Source: Hyperoplus lanceolatus (Eukaryota; Chordata; Actinopteri; Uranoscopiformes; Ammodytidae). Taken from it: a stretch of DNA of 64,000 nt. The translations under genes were made by a program, and so were the position numbers. Below the pieces are notes generated by a model. That model ran no database searches, was not told the origin of the DNA, and saw only the letters and a program-made list of their open reading frames with translations. The stretch is from assembly GCA_026929865.2 (NCBI GenBank), contig CM049403.1, forward strand, positions 372,001 to 436,000, read 5' to 3'. Positions 32,606 through 43,252 of this stretch are shown here, one piece after another (the stretch's first letter is position 1; the number at the start of each line of letters is the position of its first letter).

Positions 32606-34493
32606 TTAAAACTGCGAGCAGTGATGAACGGGCCCTCGCACTCTCATGCTGGATGCTGCCTCGGCGCTCCGGGCGACCGGGCGAGTGCACGCGCGGCACG
32701 GCGATGCCTGCCGCCAGAAGCGGCCGCGACGCGCTCGATACGGACGCGAGGACGTCCTCGGCCTGGGTTCTCACCGGGCGGGTGAAGTCTGGAGCGTGTG
32801 GGAGGGCGCAGAGCGAAATGACGACGACTTCCTGTTTTGTGGCGACGACGCCGAGAAGGCCACGGAGCCGACGGAACCGCCTTCCTGTGTTATCGTTGTC
32901 TCTGGACTTCCCTGAGCTGCTTTGAGGTTGATTTGATCGAGTGCGTAGGACATGGAGGTGAATAACCAACGTGCGGAGAAGTGTTGTATGTGCAACCAGT
33001 GGGCACACAATATCTGCTTAGTTAGTGAGCAGACCCTACATTTGCCATCACTGTAATTCAGATAGTGAATGTGTGTATCCTAGTTGAGTAGGCTATTATT
33101 GTTAGACCCATTTGTTTTGTGCTTTATGTTGTTACATACAGTAGGTTGGTCTTAATATGGATTTCCTTTTTGTTAATTCCTTGCTCATTTTCTGTAAAGA
33201 TCCATAAAGTTATGTAGGCCTATTTTTCAACTTGACAATGCAATTAAACTTTCAAATGTAGTTCTGCTTTCTTGCCTTCTTTTTAATATTTTTTCCATAA
33301 AGATAACATTGTGACAAACCCCATAGTGTGTGACAACCGACCCCTTGATGGGGTTGGTTGTCACGAGTGTCTTTAATGGTAAATTTCTTCTTTATTACAA
33401 TAAGTTAGAAAAAGCGAGGGGTTCACATTTCAAGCCAACACCTTACGCTTCAATTTAATGTAGGAATGACTATTGAAAGATGTTTAGGTGATGAGCAATT
33501 CTCACTAGAGTAAAAAGTGTACCTACTTACCCCGGTCTCCCCTACATCATCTTCCATGTCGGAGGACTTACCCTATCATATTTTTTTTTGCACAAAAAGT
33601 TGTTATGTGTGCACTTTACTCTGCAATCCTGCAGAGTAATGTGCAGTCATGAGATATGAGTGAATTTTGGAGAATATCGGCCGCCATCTCGTCATAGTTA
33701 TTCGGAATCAAACAGAACTTTTTTTGGTGTATCTCCCATGTCATATTAGTGTCCCTAGAGTTTTCGTTTTGCTAAATATGTTCCTGCTAGAAGTTTTTTG
33801 AACATTGTGATGATTTGAATTAAAATACTTCCTGTTGATTTTGGGGCAGGGCTTCAAGAGGCTTTTTTGTGGGGCCTGCACAGATACATTTGGGGTTTAA
33901 ATTTGGTGCAGCTAGGTATAACACAGCCTGAGTTATGATGAATTTAAGTTTCATGAGGTTTGTTTTTTGTGATGTGTATGTCAAATTTGACCCCCTTTAA
34001 CTCCCTGGTATTATGCAAAATTTGAAATCTTTCCGCAATTTAACATCGGGCAAGTGTCTTGAGTACTTGAGCAGTGGTTTGACGTCCCTGCCGTAAAAAC
34101 TCTAGGAGCCTTTCGTCAAAATGCGAAAATATGTAATATGGCGGTTTTAGGTACTTAATCCAAAATGGCCGACTTCCTGTTGATTTTGGCCCAGAACATA
34201 CAATTGCATTTATGTGCGCCTTGGGCCATTACATGTTGTCCAATTTTTGAGCATGCATTTCCTGAAAAACTGTTTGTGGCCCCTGGGGGCCAATTGATTT
34301 TGCACAAATCCTGAAACCACTGATAAGTTGCAATTTTTTGCAGGTCTGACCTGCCCGCAAAGTTTTTCAACTTTTCCACGATGGGAAAGGGGTGAAAAGT
34401 ACCACAAATGAGTAAAAAGACACGTAAGAATAGGGAATAATAATCTGACCGATTACAATAGGGATCACACCACTCGGTGCTCGGGCCCTAATT
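32606..34493 (-). repeat. GGGCCC-bounded repeat family, copy D (inverted)
   Basis: Reverse-oriented relative of copy A: the GC-rich end (CAGTGATGAACGGGCCCTCG) lies at 32618-32637 and the hairpin end (CACTCGGTGCTCGGGCCCTA) at 34473-34492. AATT flanks both outer ends in the Tc1-III terminal repeat, suggesting a 4-bp target duplication. The interior 33000-33555 is absent from copy A and ends in TTACCCCGGTCTCCCCTAC, which resembles the ends of the GGGGAGAG element at 48906. Confidence 0.75.
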
Positions 34494-34499
34494 AAAGTA

Positions 34500-35480
34500 A
34501 ATAAGACTTAATATTTTGTTGCAAATCCTTTGCTTGCAATAACTGCTTCAAGCCTGTGACCCATTGATATCACAAAACTTTTGCATTCTTCTTTTGTGAT
34601 GCTTTCACTGCAGCCTCTTTCAGTTGTTGTTTGTTTACTCTCTTCAGTCTCCTCTTAAGCAGGTAAAATGCATTCTCTATAAGGTTTAACTCAGGAGATA
34701 GACTTGGCCAGTCTGAAACATTCCATTTCTTGCCCCTGATTAACTAATTTTTTTGTTTTTTGCAGTGTGTTTTGGGTCATTATCTTGCTGCATGATTAAG
34801 GATCTTCCAATCAGTTTGGTTACATCTTTCTTTAAATTGGCAGACACAATGTTTCTATAAACTTCTGAGTTCATTTTGATGTTGCCATCATGTGTTACAT
34901 CATCAATAAAGATTAATTAGCCCATCCGAGAAGAAGCCATGCAAGCCCAAGCCATGACATTGCCTCCACCGTGTTTCCACCGTGGTTCACAGATGTTTGG
35001 GATCATAAGCAGATCCTTTCTTTCTCCAAACTTTAGCCTTTCCATCACTTTGGTAAAGATTCATCTTGACAACAACACACATGATGGCAACAGCAACATT
35101 AACTCAGAAGTCTAAAGAAACATTTTGTCTGCCAATTAAAGAAAAATGCACTGATACTGGTTGGAAGATCCATCATCATTCAGCAAGATAATGATCCAAA
35201 AAAAACTGCAAAAATAACAAAGGAGTTCCTCAGGGGCAAGAAATGGAAGGTTTTAGACTGGCTAAGTCAATCTCGAGAATTAAACCCTATAGAGCATATA
35301 TTTTACCTGCTAAAGAGGAGACTGAAGAGAGTAACCCCCCAAAACAAACAGCAACTGAATGAGGCTGCGGGTAAAGCCTGGAAAGGCATTACAAAAGAAG
35401 AATGCAAAAGTTTTGTGATGTCAATGGTTCACAGGCTTGATGCAGTTATTTCAAGCAAAGGATTTGCAACAAAATATTAA
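34500..35480. pseudogene. Tc1-III transposase 3' half, present twice head to head
   Basis: On the reverse strand of 34500-35065 and on the forward strand of 35075-35480 the same words appear: QQDNDPK-like (ATAATGATCC in each arm), the block before the catalytic Glu (TTAAACCCTATAGAGCATAT in the right arm), and the last residues before a TAA in the ATTTGCAACAAAATATTAAG block. Both arms contain stops and indels. The first catalytic half and the N-terminus are lacking, so neither arm codes for an enzyme. Confidence 0.7.
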
Positions 35481-35603
35481 GTCTTATTCACTTAAATTTA
35501 TTTTAAGTCTATCTGTTCCAATACTTTTGCTCACCTAAAATGTGGTGTTCCTTTACAAATAATGATTTTTTCACAGTTGTGTATCAGATCCAGATGTTAA
35601 AGG

Positions 35604-37091
35604 CCCTGGCAACCCAAATCCACTAAATCCTTGTAACTATGTTTTTTTGGGGGTAAAATCAGTGCTAATATGTATATGAAAGGTTTTAGGAATAGCTGCC
35701 AACCCCCCGCAAACATACTGTCATGTCAGTTGGTCGAGCATTTGAAAAATCCTGATTCGAATGTTGCCTCAGTTTAGAGCGAGCTATATCTTGGGACGTC
35801 ACGCGAAGGATCTCTGTTCTAAAATGCATTGAGACGGCCATTTGAAAATTTCTGATTCAAACTTTGGCTTACGTCAATATCTTGGGACGTCACACGTTCT
35901 AAAAAACAAATATATACAATATCTCTGGAGCCGCGCAAGAGATACTGTCTCTTTGAGCCTACACTCACAGCCCCGTCTGAGCGAAGCAGCGCGCACCCCG
36001 GTGAAACACTGTGATGGTAACGTTCACAGTGACACCTCGCCGAGCCGCCGTGCAGAAAAAGCCCAATACGGCATGTGTCACTGCTGCATGTAACAATATT
36101 GCATTGGTGATGCATTTTTTTTATTTTTATCAATGTAGCGAGTTATTATTGAAGTGCAGGCAGAGTTTTTTTTTGTCAGCACTCCCTTCTGAGAATATGT
36201 TTCTGTGGTTGCCTGTAGCGTAGGCTACTTCAACAGTGGGTCTCCACACTGTTGATCGTCTGGACAACGTTAGCCTGCTTGCTTAGGATCCAACTGGCCG
36301 GCTGGTTTGAACTCATTTGATTGTCTTATTTTATATTTTACTCCTTGTGCTCTTAATTCAAACCGCATATCGCATCAGCTCACGTGATGAGAAACATAAT
36401 CAGACTCCGTTTTCTCTCTCTCTCTTTCTCTCTCTCTCTATTATTCCCACTCCTATCCTCAAAAACATTTAAAAATGCATATGTCTAAAATAGATAGCAG
36501 ATTTTTTTGCAAGTTAAATGGGAAATAAACTAATAAGATATAACAATAAATATGAGACAGAGATATTTTTTATATATTTTCATTGTGACACTGACACCTG
36601 TTTCAATTAAATAGGTTGCGGTTGTAGTGGGAATACATATCCTACAACTAATTGCAAACCTATATAGGCCTAATAATAAGTTACTTTCTGCAAGTGATGT
36701 TGAGCTTGCGCTCTCAGCTGTGCCAAAACATTCACCGTTGCTAAGGAAACCAGCTACCGTCGCAGCCCGTGCAGCAGTGTGAACTGCCAGTCAGGCTCGT
36801 TGTGAGCATGTGCAGCATTTTCAAGTTTGCGTCTCGTTGTGTGGTGAATCTTTTGTCTGAACTGGGTTTAACCTGCTCAGCACCGTGAGTGAGAGAACGT
36901 TCCCCTACAGAACGTTGTTGGCCACGCCCACACCACCCTGCAAAATGTTCTAGACAGCAAAAAAGCAGTTTTTTAGACTAAATTTTATAATATTTATGAA
37001 AATACATTTTTAATTGGATGACTGTAAACAGCTTATAGAAAAACCCAACATTAATGTCATATATTTATGTCTGTGGGTTGCCAGAGCCTTT
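35604..37091. mobile_element. TTAA-flanked TIR element, about 1.49 kb
   Basis: Left end AGGCCCTGGCAACCCA and right end TGGGTTGCCAGAGCCT are inverse with one or two mismatches. TTAA lies just outside each end. The other terminal repeat of the Tc1 host shows the uninterrupted site. Small open frames inside (35819-36223, both strands) have no domain I recognise. A CT-rich run lies at 36412-36440. Confidence 0.75.
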
Positions 37092-37223
37092 AATACCTGG
37101 AAATGAAAGCTGAAATGTTGATCTATTGTCTCATATTCATATTTTGGTGTCAAAACCAAATGTTTCCAGTCTACAGCAAAAATAAAGGAATTGGCCTAAC
37201 TGTTCCAATACTTTTGGATGGGA

Positions 37224-37227
<4 letters not shown>

Positions 37228-37263
<36 letters not shown>

Positions 37264-37281
37264 TGTATATATATATATATA

Positions 37282-37310
<29 letters not shown>
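37228..37310. repeat. TA-rich microsatellite with a short CA run
   Basis: A long AT dinucleotide run ending in CACACACACACACA, between two Tc1 ends; AT-rich slippage beside a TA target. Confidence 0.95.
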
Positions 37311-37312
<2 letters not shown>

Positions 37313-40140
37313 GTGGAGGAAATAAGTATTTGATCCCTCACTGATTTTGTAAGTTTGCCCACTTACAATGAAATGAACGGTCTATAATTTTAATGCTAGG
37401 TTTATATTAACAGTGATAGACAGAATATCAAAAAGAAAATCCAGAAAATCACATAAAAAAAATATAGAAATTATTTTGCATTTCATTGAGTGAAATAAGT
37501 ATTTGATCCCATATCAAAACATTGCTTAATACTTGGTGGAGAAACCCTTGTTGGCAAGTACAGAGGTCAGACGTGTCTTGTAGTTGATGACCAGGTTTGC
37601 ACACATCTCAGGAGGATATTTGGACCACTCCTCTTTGCAGATCCTCTCCTAATCTTTAAGGTTTCGAGGCTGTTGCTTGAGCTTCAGCTGCCTCCACAGA
37701 TCTATTGGATTAAGGTCCGGAGACTGGCTAGGCCACTCCATGACCTTAATGTGCTTCTTCTTGAGCCACTCCTTTGATGCCTTTGCTGTATTTTTAGGGT
37801 CATTGACGTGCTGGAAGACCCATCCATGACCCATTTTTACGGAGAGAAAGAGGGAAAGAGGTTGTCACCTAGTATAGTACATGGCCCCATCCATATTTAC
37901 TTTGATGCAGTGAAGTCCACCTGTCCCCTTAGTAGAGAAACACCCCCAAAGCATAATGCTTCAACCTCCATGCTTGACTGTGGGGATGGTGTTCTTGGGG
38001 TCATAGTCAGAATTCCTCTTCCTCCAAGCATGGCGAGTCACTATGATACCAAATAACTTGATTTTGTTCTAATCTGGCCACATCACCTTCTCCCAAGCAT
38101 TCTCTGAGTCGTTCAGGTGTTCATTGGCAAACTTCAGAGGGTTCTGTACATGTCCCTTCTTGAGCAGGGGGACCTTACGGGCACTACAGGATTTCAATCC
38201 ATTACGGCATAGTGTGTTACCAATAGTGTTGGGAATAACGCCGTTTAAAATAATGGCGTTAGGTAACAACGTTCTTTTTTCAGTAACAGCGTAATCTAAC
38301 TAATTACTTTTTCCGTCGTTACAACGCCGTTATCGTTACTGAACGTTAAATGCGGTGCTTTACTATGAATTGATTGAAAAAACTGTGTAATCCGAACACA
38401 CCACTGGCTCCATACTACACAAACTGCTAGTAAGGAGACCGGTGGGTTAACAAGACAAGCGATTGTTATTTCTTATACTGTTTTAAGATGTGTTTTATTC
38501 AGTGTGGATGACATTATAACTGTCAGTTAGCGCCGTCACGTCAGTCAGCCGGAGCGCCTGTTTAGTGAAGTTTCTTTTTCTTTCTCTCTCTGTTGTGTGA
38601 CCGTGCGCGTTGCCGCAGTAACCACCTATCAATCCACGGATGAAACGTGCTCTCCCTGAGTGTGTTTACATCGCCCTTGTGAGTAAGTGCATGGAGTTTC
38701 CCGATCTCTATAAATTATAATTTATGCACGTTATTAAACAGCCGTGATTCGCCGGTTGCAACAGCTGTTTAGCGTGTCATCATGAGCCGAATATTGCTAC
38801 TGTTATTTTCCTGGGATCTGTATGCTGCTGTGCATGTTAAAGAAGGAAATAAACACAAGATAAATCCTTACTCCTCCTCTCATCGTCTCATGCTTCATAG
38901 TCTGACGTTTTTGGCCTTAAGTGGTGTTTTAGCCGACACCCCTGAAGTGAATCCAGTGATAGCAGATCAGCACGGTACATTCAGCAGTTTCCTCTACTGC
39001 TTTTGTTGAGAACAAAATAGGCTAGGCCTACTTGAAGTGCAGGATAAACCTCTTGCTGTCTGTTGATGTGCAATAAATATTGAAGGTTATGCAGCCTACA
39101 AGTAGGCCTACCTGTCTGTTCTACTCATTTCAACTGACTTGTGAAAACTGCTCAGAAAAATCCAAATTTGTTGTACAGCAACTTTTTTTTTTTTTACAGT
39201 AGGCTAACGCAAATAGTTACTTTCCCTGGTAACTAGTTACTTTCCCTGGTAACTAGTTACTTCTATTATAAAATAATTCAGTTACTAACTCAGTTACTTT
39301 TTGGAACAAGTAGTGAGTAACTACCGTACTTTCCGTACTATAAGCCGCACTGGACTATAAGCCGCAGGTGTTATAATGTTTAATTACCATATGTAAGAGT
39401 TTGTGCACAGAGGGGATTGCCGGGAAAGAGATGGCTACTTGAGGAACCTCCCATTTATTAACATTTCAACAAACAAGTTGCATATTTGCATAACGTAGGC
39501 CTACGTAAGTGTTACCATTTAGTGCAATAGTAGCTATTAGGGATGGGCACGAGTGTTTTCGCTACTCGTGTGATCGCTTGCATTCCTCGAGGATCAATCG
39601 ATTCCTCGTTAAACTTTTTTCTATTTTTAGAACGCAACGCATCTGTCTGCAGAACAACGGTTGACCGCAATAAAGCGCTCAATGCTTATGTCAAACAGTC
39701 ATAGTTGCCATATGATATTAAAGTTCAGGATTTTGGACATAGGGCCTGATTCCCAAGTTAGCCTTGGTGTTCTTTATCAGTGGAGACAGTTTTCAACACA
39801 TTTAATTCAGTCCTACTAGTTGCATTGGGGAAACACTAGCCTGCTACTAAAACAGTCTTACCCACTCCACAGTACACCCGAGGCTAATCAATTATAACGC
39901 CAGACTATCGATGTAAATGTCTGTGTTGATAGAATAATTTTAGAAATAAAACTAACCTCGCATATTGCATTTTGAGGGACTTGCTGTGTCTCAGCAGCAG
40001 TGTTTATTCCTGCTCGGCAGCGGCGGACTAATACCTAGGTTACCGGATCTATAATAGTTTGTTTACCTGCTGCTGTCATAGCTACAGACGCAGAGTACAG
40101 TGCACGAAGGAATTTTATTAGCCTATTCAATAAACAAGAT

Positions 40141-40299
40141 ATGGCCACGTTTGGAGGACATAGCGATGCGTCTGCTTTTGAAGACGATTATGAGGAATTT
40201 GTTGTATCCACCACCGAACCGTACCTGTATGAGCCGGAATACACTGATGAAGAACTGAGAGAGATGGATGCGCAAAGGGCAGAAAGAGAAAGCAATTAG
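40141..40299 (+). CDS. Short acidic exon with EPYLYEPEYTDEEL motif
   Basis: A 52-codon frame from ATG 40141: acidic (MATFGGHSDASAFEDDYEEF), then TTEPYLYEPEYTDEELREM and DAQRAERESN, ending in TAG at 40297. A potential donor CCAG/GTACC lies 10 bases beyond the stop. I recall similar EPY-x-YEP openings in fish proteins annotated as P2X7-receptor-C-terminus-like, often linked with mobile DNA; this is recollection, not a search result. It points away from the THAP exon on the other strand, about 140 bp apart tail to tail. Whether it was ever spliced to more exons cannot be seen here. Confidence 0.5.
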   Translation: MATFGGHSDASAFEDDYEEFVVSTTEPYLYEPEYTDEELREMDAQRAERESN

Positions 40300-40441
40300 C
40301 CCAGCCAGGTACCAAGTATGTAGCTATACCATTAGCTAACGTTGTCACTCTCCAAAATGCATGTCACCATCAATCTATCAGTAGGCTAACATTATGAAAG
40401 GGGCACGCTTTATTAGCTAGTAGCCTACCAAAAGTTATTAC

Positions 40442-40732
40442 CTGTTCATCAGTGGCTGTTGGTGCATCTGAAAAGACGGATGGCACCGCATTAGTTTTCA
40501 GTGATTTCTTGCTCTTTAGATTGCGGGGTTTCTCGATGTCGTCCGGTCTGAAATGATTGCTACAAATACTCCGTTTGCGAACAGTTTCGGCCAGTGTGTT
40601 GATGTCCAAGCCAGCAGCAACAAGCCACATTTGAGTCCTTTCTGGATCTCGCAGTGGAAATTGGTGAAAACTTTGTGGTGTCCATCTGTAGGGTTTATTT
40701 GTACAATTCCTAAATGCACACTGACGCACCAT
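40442..40732 (-). CDS. THAP zinc-finger exon
   Basis: A THAP domain, a C2CH zinc finger that binds transposon ends or promoter DNA in the nucleus. From ATG 40732: MVRQCAFRNCTNK supplies the first two cysteines, then FHQFPLRDPERTQMWLVAAG with the conserved Trp, CSNHF supplies the last Cys and His, and NAVPSVF is the closing AVPTIF-like box. The frame runs past a likely donor (GATGAACAG/GTAATAAC, exon end 40442) to a stop at 40370. The domain looks intact across about 85 residues, with no stop. The catalytic exons that should follow are missing, so the element is at most a THAP-only derivative. Confidence 0.82.
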
Positions 40733-42500
40733 GTTGCCTAGTCGTTCGTTTCAGGTGCTGTCCCACGCTGCTCTGTTTACTTTCTGCTGTAGTGATTCGG
40801 TTACACAGCAAAGTACGCTGCTGCTGAGAAAGTAGTCCCTCAAAATGCGATAATTCATGCGACGCGAGGTTGGTTTTATTTCTAAAATTATTCTATCAAC
40901 ACAGACAGTTACATCGATAGTATGGCGTTATAATTGATTAGCCTCGGGTGTACTGTGGAGTGGGTAAGACTGTTTTAGTAGCAGGCTAAGTGTTTCCCCA
41001 ATGCCGTGCGCTAGCCTAGCACGAGCAAACTCTGCAACTAGAAGGACTGAATTAAATGTGTTGAAAACTGTCTCCACTGATAAAGAACACCAAGGCTAAC
41101 TTAGGAATCAGGCCCTATGTCCAAAATCCTGAACTATCCCTTTAAGGATTTTTTTCCACAAGTTTAAAACACATTTTCCTCACTGAAAGTAATTAAATAG
41201 ACGGGTCACAATTTAAACCGATCCAGTAGGTCTGCGATGGGGAGAAAAAAAGAGAAAAAAAGCATGGGCTGTAGTTGTAACAAAATTGCCTAAGTCACCA
41301 TTTAAAATAAGAAGGGCAGCAGATAATATAAAATGATTGTCCTACAATTTAAATACATATGAATAACTCACCAAAGCAGATAGTTGTAGGCCTATATCCA
41401 ACCGCGTAATGCTCACTCCATGTCCGTGAATAATTACCGCGACTAATTCCTCATTAACGGAACGTTACACCGGTCGGTTTTTGAATCTTATCCCCATATT
41501 CCCTATTGAAGGCTTCTTAACTGTTGTTGGCTCGGAGCGAATGTGTCTGAAGTAAGCCTTGCTTCTTCTTTTCTTTCCAGGCGGAGAGCACCTTGCATGC
41601 TCACCTGGAGTCTACTCATTACTAACTGAGAGTAACAGGTGTCATCTCCCCTTTTTATAAATGTAACTTTATCATCGGCTTTGAAATAATTGGACAGTTG
41701 TATTCCTGAACATGTTCTGGAGAAGAAAGGAGAGACCGTGTTCAGCTCCGCGGTGCTGTGGAGAACACAGGCTGCGCTGCCGTGACACGGAGGTGGCAGT
41801 TATTTGCAGAATAAAAAAAAAAAAAACGATTTTCCTCATCCACCAATCGAGTTCATTTGAAACGAGGAGTACTCGATTACTAACGCCCATCCCTAGTAGC
41901 TACAGAACATATACTGTGCTGTGTAATAACAGGGTCGAAAAATGGGGAAAAAGTCGCGGCTTATAGTCCGAAAAGTACGGTGTAACTAATTACTTTTTTA
42001 AAGTAACGTTCCCAACACTGGTTACCAATGATTTTCTTGGTGACTGTGGTCCCAGCTGCCTTGGGATCATAAAAAGGCTCCTCCTGTGTAGATCTGGGCT
42101 GATCCCTCACTTTTCTCATGATCATTGATACCCCACGAGGTGAGATCTTGCATGGAGCCCCAGGCCGAAGGAGATTGAGGGTCATTTTGAGTTTTTTTAA
42201 TTTTCATTATTGACTGTGGACAGGTGTGTTTTATACAGGAAACTAGTTGATATTAGGAGTACTTTTTTAAAGCACAAGGACTAATCTGTGGGAGCCAGAA
42301 TTCTTTATAGCTGGTAGGGGATCAAATACTTATTTCACTCAATGAAATTTTTTTCAATGTGATTTTCTGGATTTTCTTTTTGATATTCTGTCTATCACTG
42401 TTAAAATAAACCTAGCTTTACAATTATAGACCGTTCATTTCTTTGTAAGTGGGCAAACTTACAAAATCGGTGAGGGATCAAATACTTATTTCCTCCACTG

Positions 42501-42930
42501 TATATACACACACTGTATATATACAGTATATATCGTAAAAATCTACTAACAAATTCCCAATGAATGAGGACAGAGCTGTTACATCTTCTCTTGATCACCA
42601 TCTTTCAGCTTTGATTTGTGTAGCTTGTGCATGCAGTTGACAACATACAGAATAATAAATACACCTGGAATAATTAGCTTAGTATTATCTTATGCATGCT
42701 TAAATGTGGACCCTCATATCAAAGGAGCATTGAAACAGATGCAGATCCAGCAGGAGAAATCTCCCTACGCCAGGTTTCACGTGTGATTCATCAAACGGTC
42801 GTACCTACCAATCTCAGTGTACGAGTTATCAGATGTTGATAAATAGGGCGGCTGAAAACTATCGTAATTTGAATATCACGGCCCTATATATTCTCAGTTC
42901 GGAGGCCTTTCCCATTGGTTATACGACATG
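42501..42930. other. Intron sequence
   Basis: TA/CA-rich at the left, otherwise no recognised element or exon. Confidence 0.35.
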
Positions 42931-43010
42931 GATAGGCGCAATATGGGAAAGAAGAGGAACTTCTCCAAAGTAGAAATCGACACAATTATGCCAGTAGAAT
43001 TAAACAAATA
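42931..43010 (+). pseudogene. Possible Myb/SANT-like start of a Harbinger-type gene
   Basis: ATG-containing frame MDRRNMGKKRNFSKVEIDTI, stopped shortly after by TAG. The KRNFSKVEIDTI wording resembles the first helix of Myb/SANT-like proteins carried by PIF/Harbinger-type transposons. Only about 27 codons, so the call is weak. Confidence 0.3.
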
Positions 43011-43252
43011 GGTTTTATTTGGCAGCCTTAAAAGCGACATTAAAGGATGTCAGATGTTTGCGTGTAAATGTGCGTACACCCACTATTCTTGTGTACATTT
43101 GTTTGATAAATGAGGGCTGTGGACTTTGTTTATATAAGACATTTGAAATGTATAAGGGCAACAGCACATTCCTGGCTAAATCCCTAAGTGTGTGGGTGTG
43201 TCTCTGTGTGTTTCGAGAATAACATGCCTGCATCAAGGAGGTGAACACTGAC

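Larger units (their letters stand above)
32466..37229. mobile_element. Tc1 family III, fold-back form, host of two insertions
   Basis: The left terminal repeat starts truncated at CAATAGATCAACATTTCAGC. The right terminus is CCAATACTTTTGGATGGGAC at about 37204-37223. The two arms carry the same transposase 3' half in opposite orientation (34497-35065 reverse, 35075-35480 forward). The left terminal repeat is split by GGGCCC repeat copy D (32606-34493) and the right one by a TTAA-flanked element (35604-37091). Confidence 0.75.
39722..41141. mobile_element. TTAA-flanked, Kolobok-like element with long TIRs, innermost level
   Basis: Terminal inverted repeats of roughly 270-300 bp (AGTTCAGGATTTTGGACATA inward; the right end carries an extra AGGGAT before it). 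TTAA flanks both ends (39718-39721, 41142-41145). Copy 1 of the host hAT provides the empty site, ATATTAAGG at about 30039-30047, with a single TTAA. Between the arms lie two divergent coding exons: EPYLYEP-type (+) and THAP (-). No DDE transposase remains. TTAA plus a THAP domain points to the Kolobok group; piggyBac or P-like ancestry is less likely. Confidence 0.85.
39538..41895. mobile_element. hAT MITE (TAGGGATGGGC ends), copy 2, fourth level
   Basis: Ends as copy 1. The flanks GTAGCTAT and GTAGCTAC differ at one base. Compared with copy 1 it is enlarged by the TTAA-flanked element at 39722-41141 and by smaller indels. Confidence 0.85.
39322..41982. mobile_element. TA-flanked MITE (TACCGTA ends), copy 2, third level
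   Basis: TACCGTACTTTCCGTACTAT at the left and TAGTCCGAAAAGTACGG at the right. Outside its nested insert it is nearly the same as copy 1 (29665-30626). The terminal segment is partly duplicated at the left (ACTATAAGCCGC occurs twice). Confidence 0.85.
38224..42020. mobile_element. hAT element, second level of the nest
   Basis: Ends TAGTGTTGGGAATAACG and AGTAACGTTCCCAACACTG, with a perfect 8-bp duplication GTTACCAA (38216-38223 and 42021-42028). Subterminal GTTACT/AACTAGTTACT motifs repeat (39215-39300). No transposase recognised. Confidence 0.92.
37640..42190 (-). pseudogene. Tc1-V transposase, split by a hAT insertion
   Basis: The N-terminal part lies right of the hAT (42030-42185: [20 protein letters not shown], then [16 protein letters not shown]). 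The rest lies left of it (38070-38215: TLCRNGLKSCSARKVPLLKK, FANEHLNDSENAWEKVMW; then 37640-37835: [30 protein letters not shown]). The hAT cut the frame between Asn and Thr. The second catalytic Asp block reads HVNDPKN, where related families have D-N-D, and the Glu expected after PI is missing (PIDLW). Frameshifts also occur. Inactive before or after the insertion. Confidence 0.85.
37311..42500 (-). mobile_element. Tc1 family V, outermost level of a five-level nest
   Basis: Ends CAGTGGAGGAAATAAGTATT and the inverse AATACTTATTTCCTCCACTG. The arms 37311-38215 and 42029-42500 together carry one minus-strand transposase, interrupted once by a hAT (38224-42020). Confidence 0.9.

Noticed and set aside
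38782..39009. 75-codon frame with a signal-peptide-like start (ILLLLFSWDLYAAV)
   Set aside because: Within the interior of a non-autonomous hAT; no partner exon and no family recognised.
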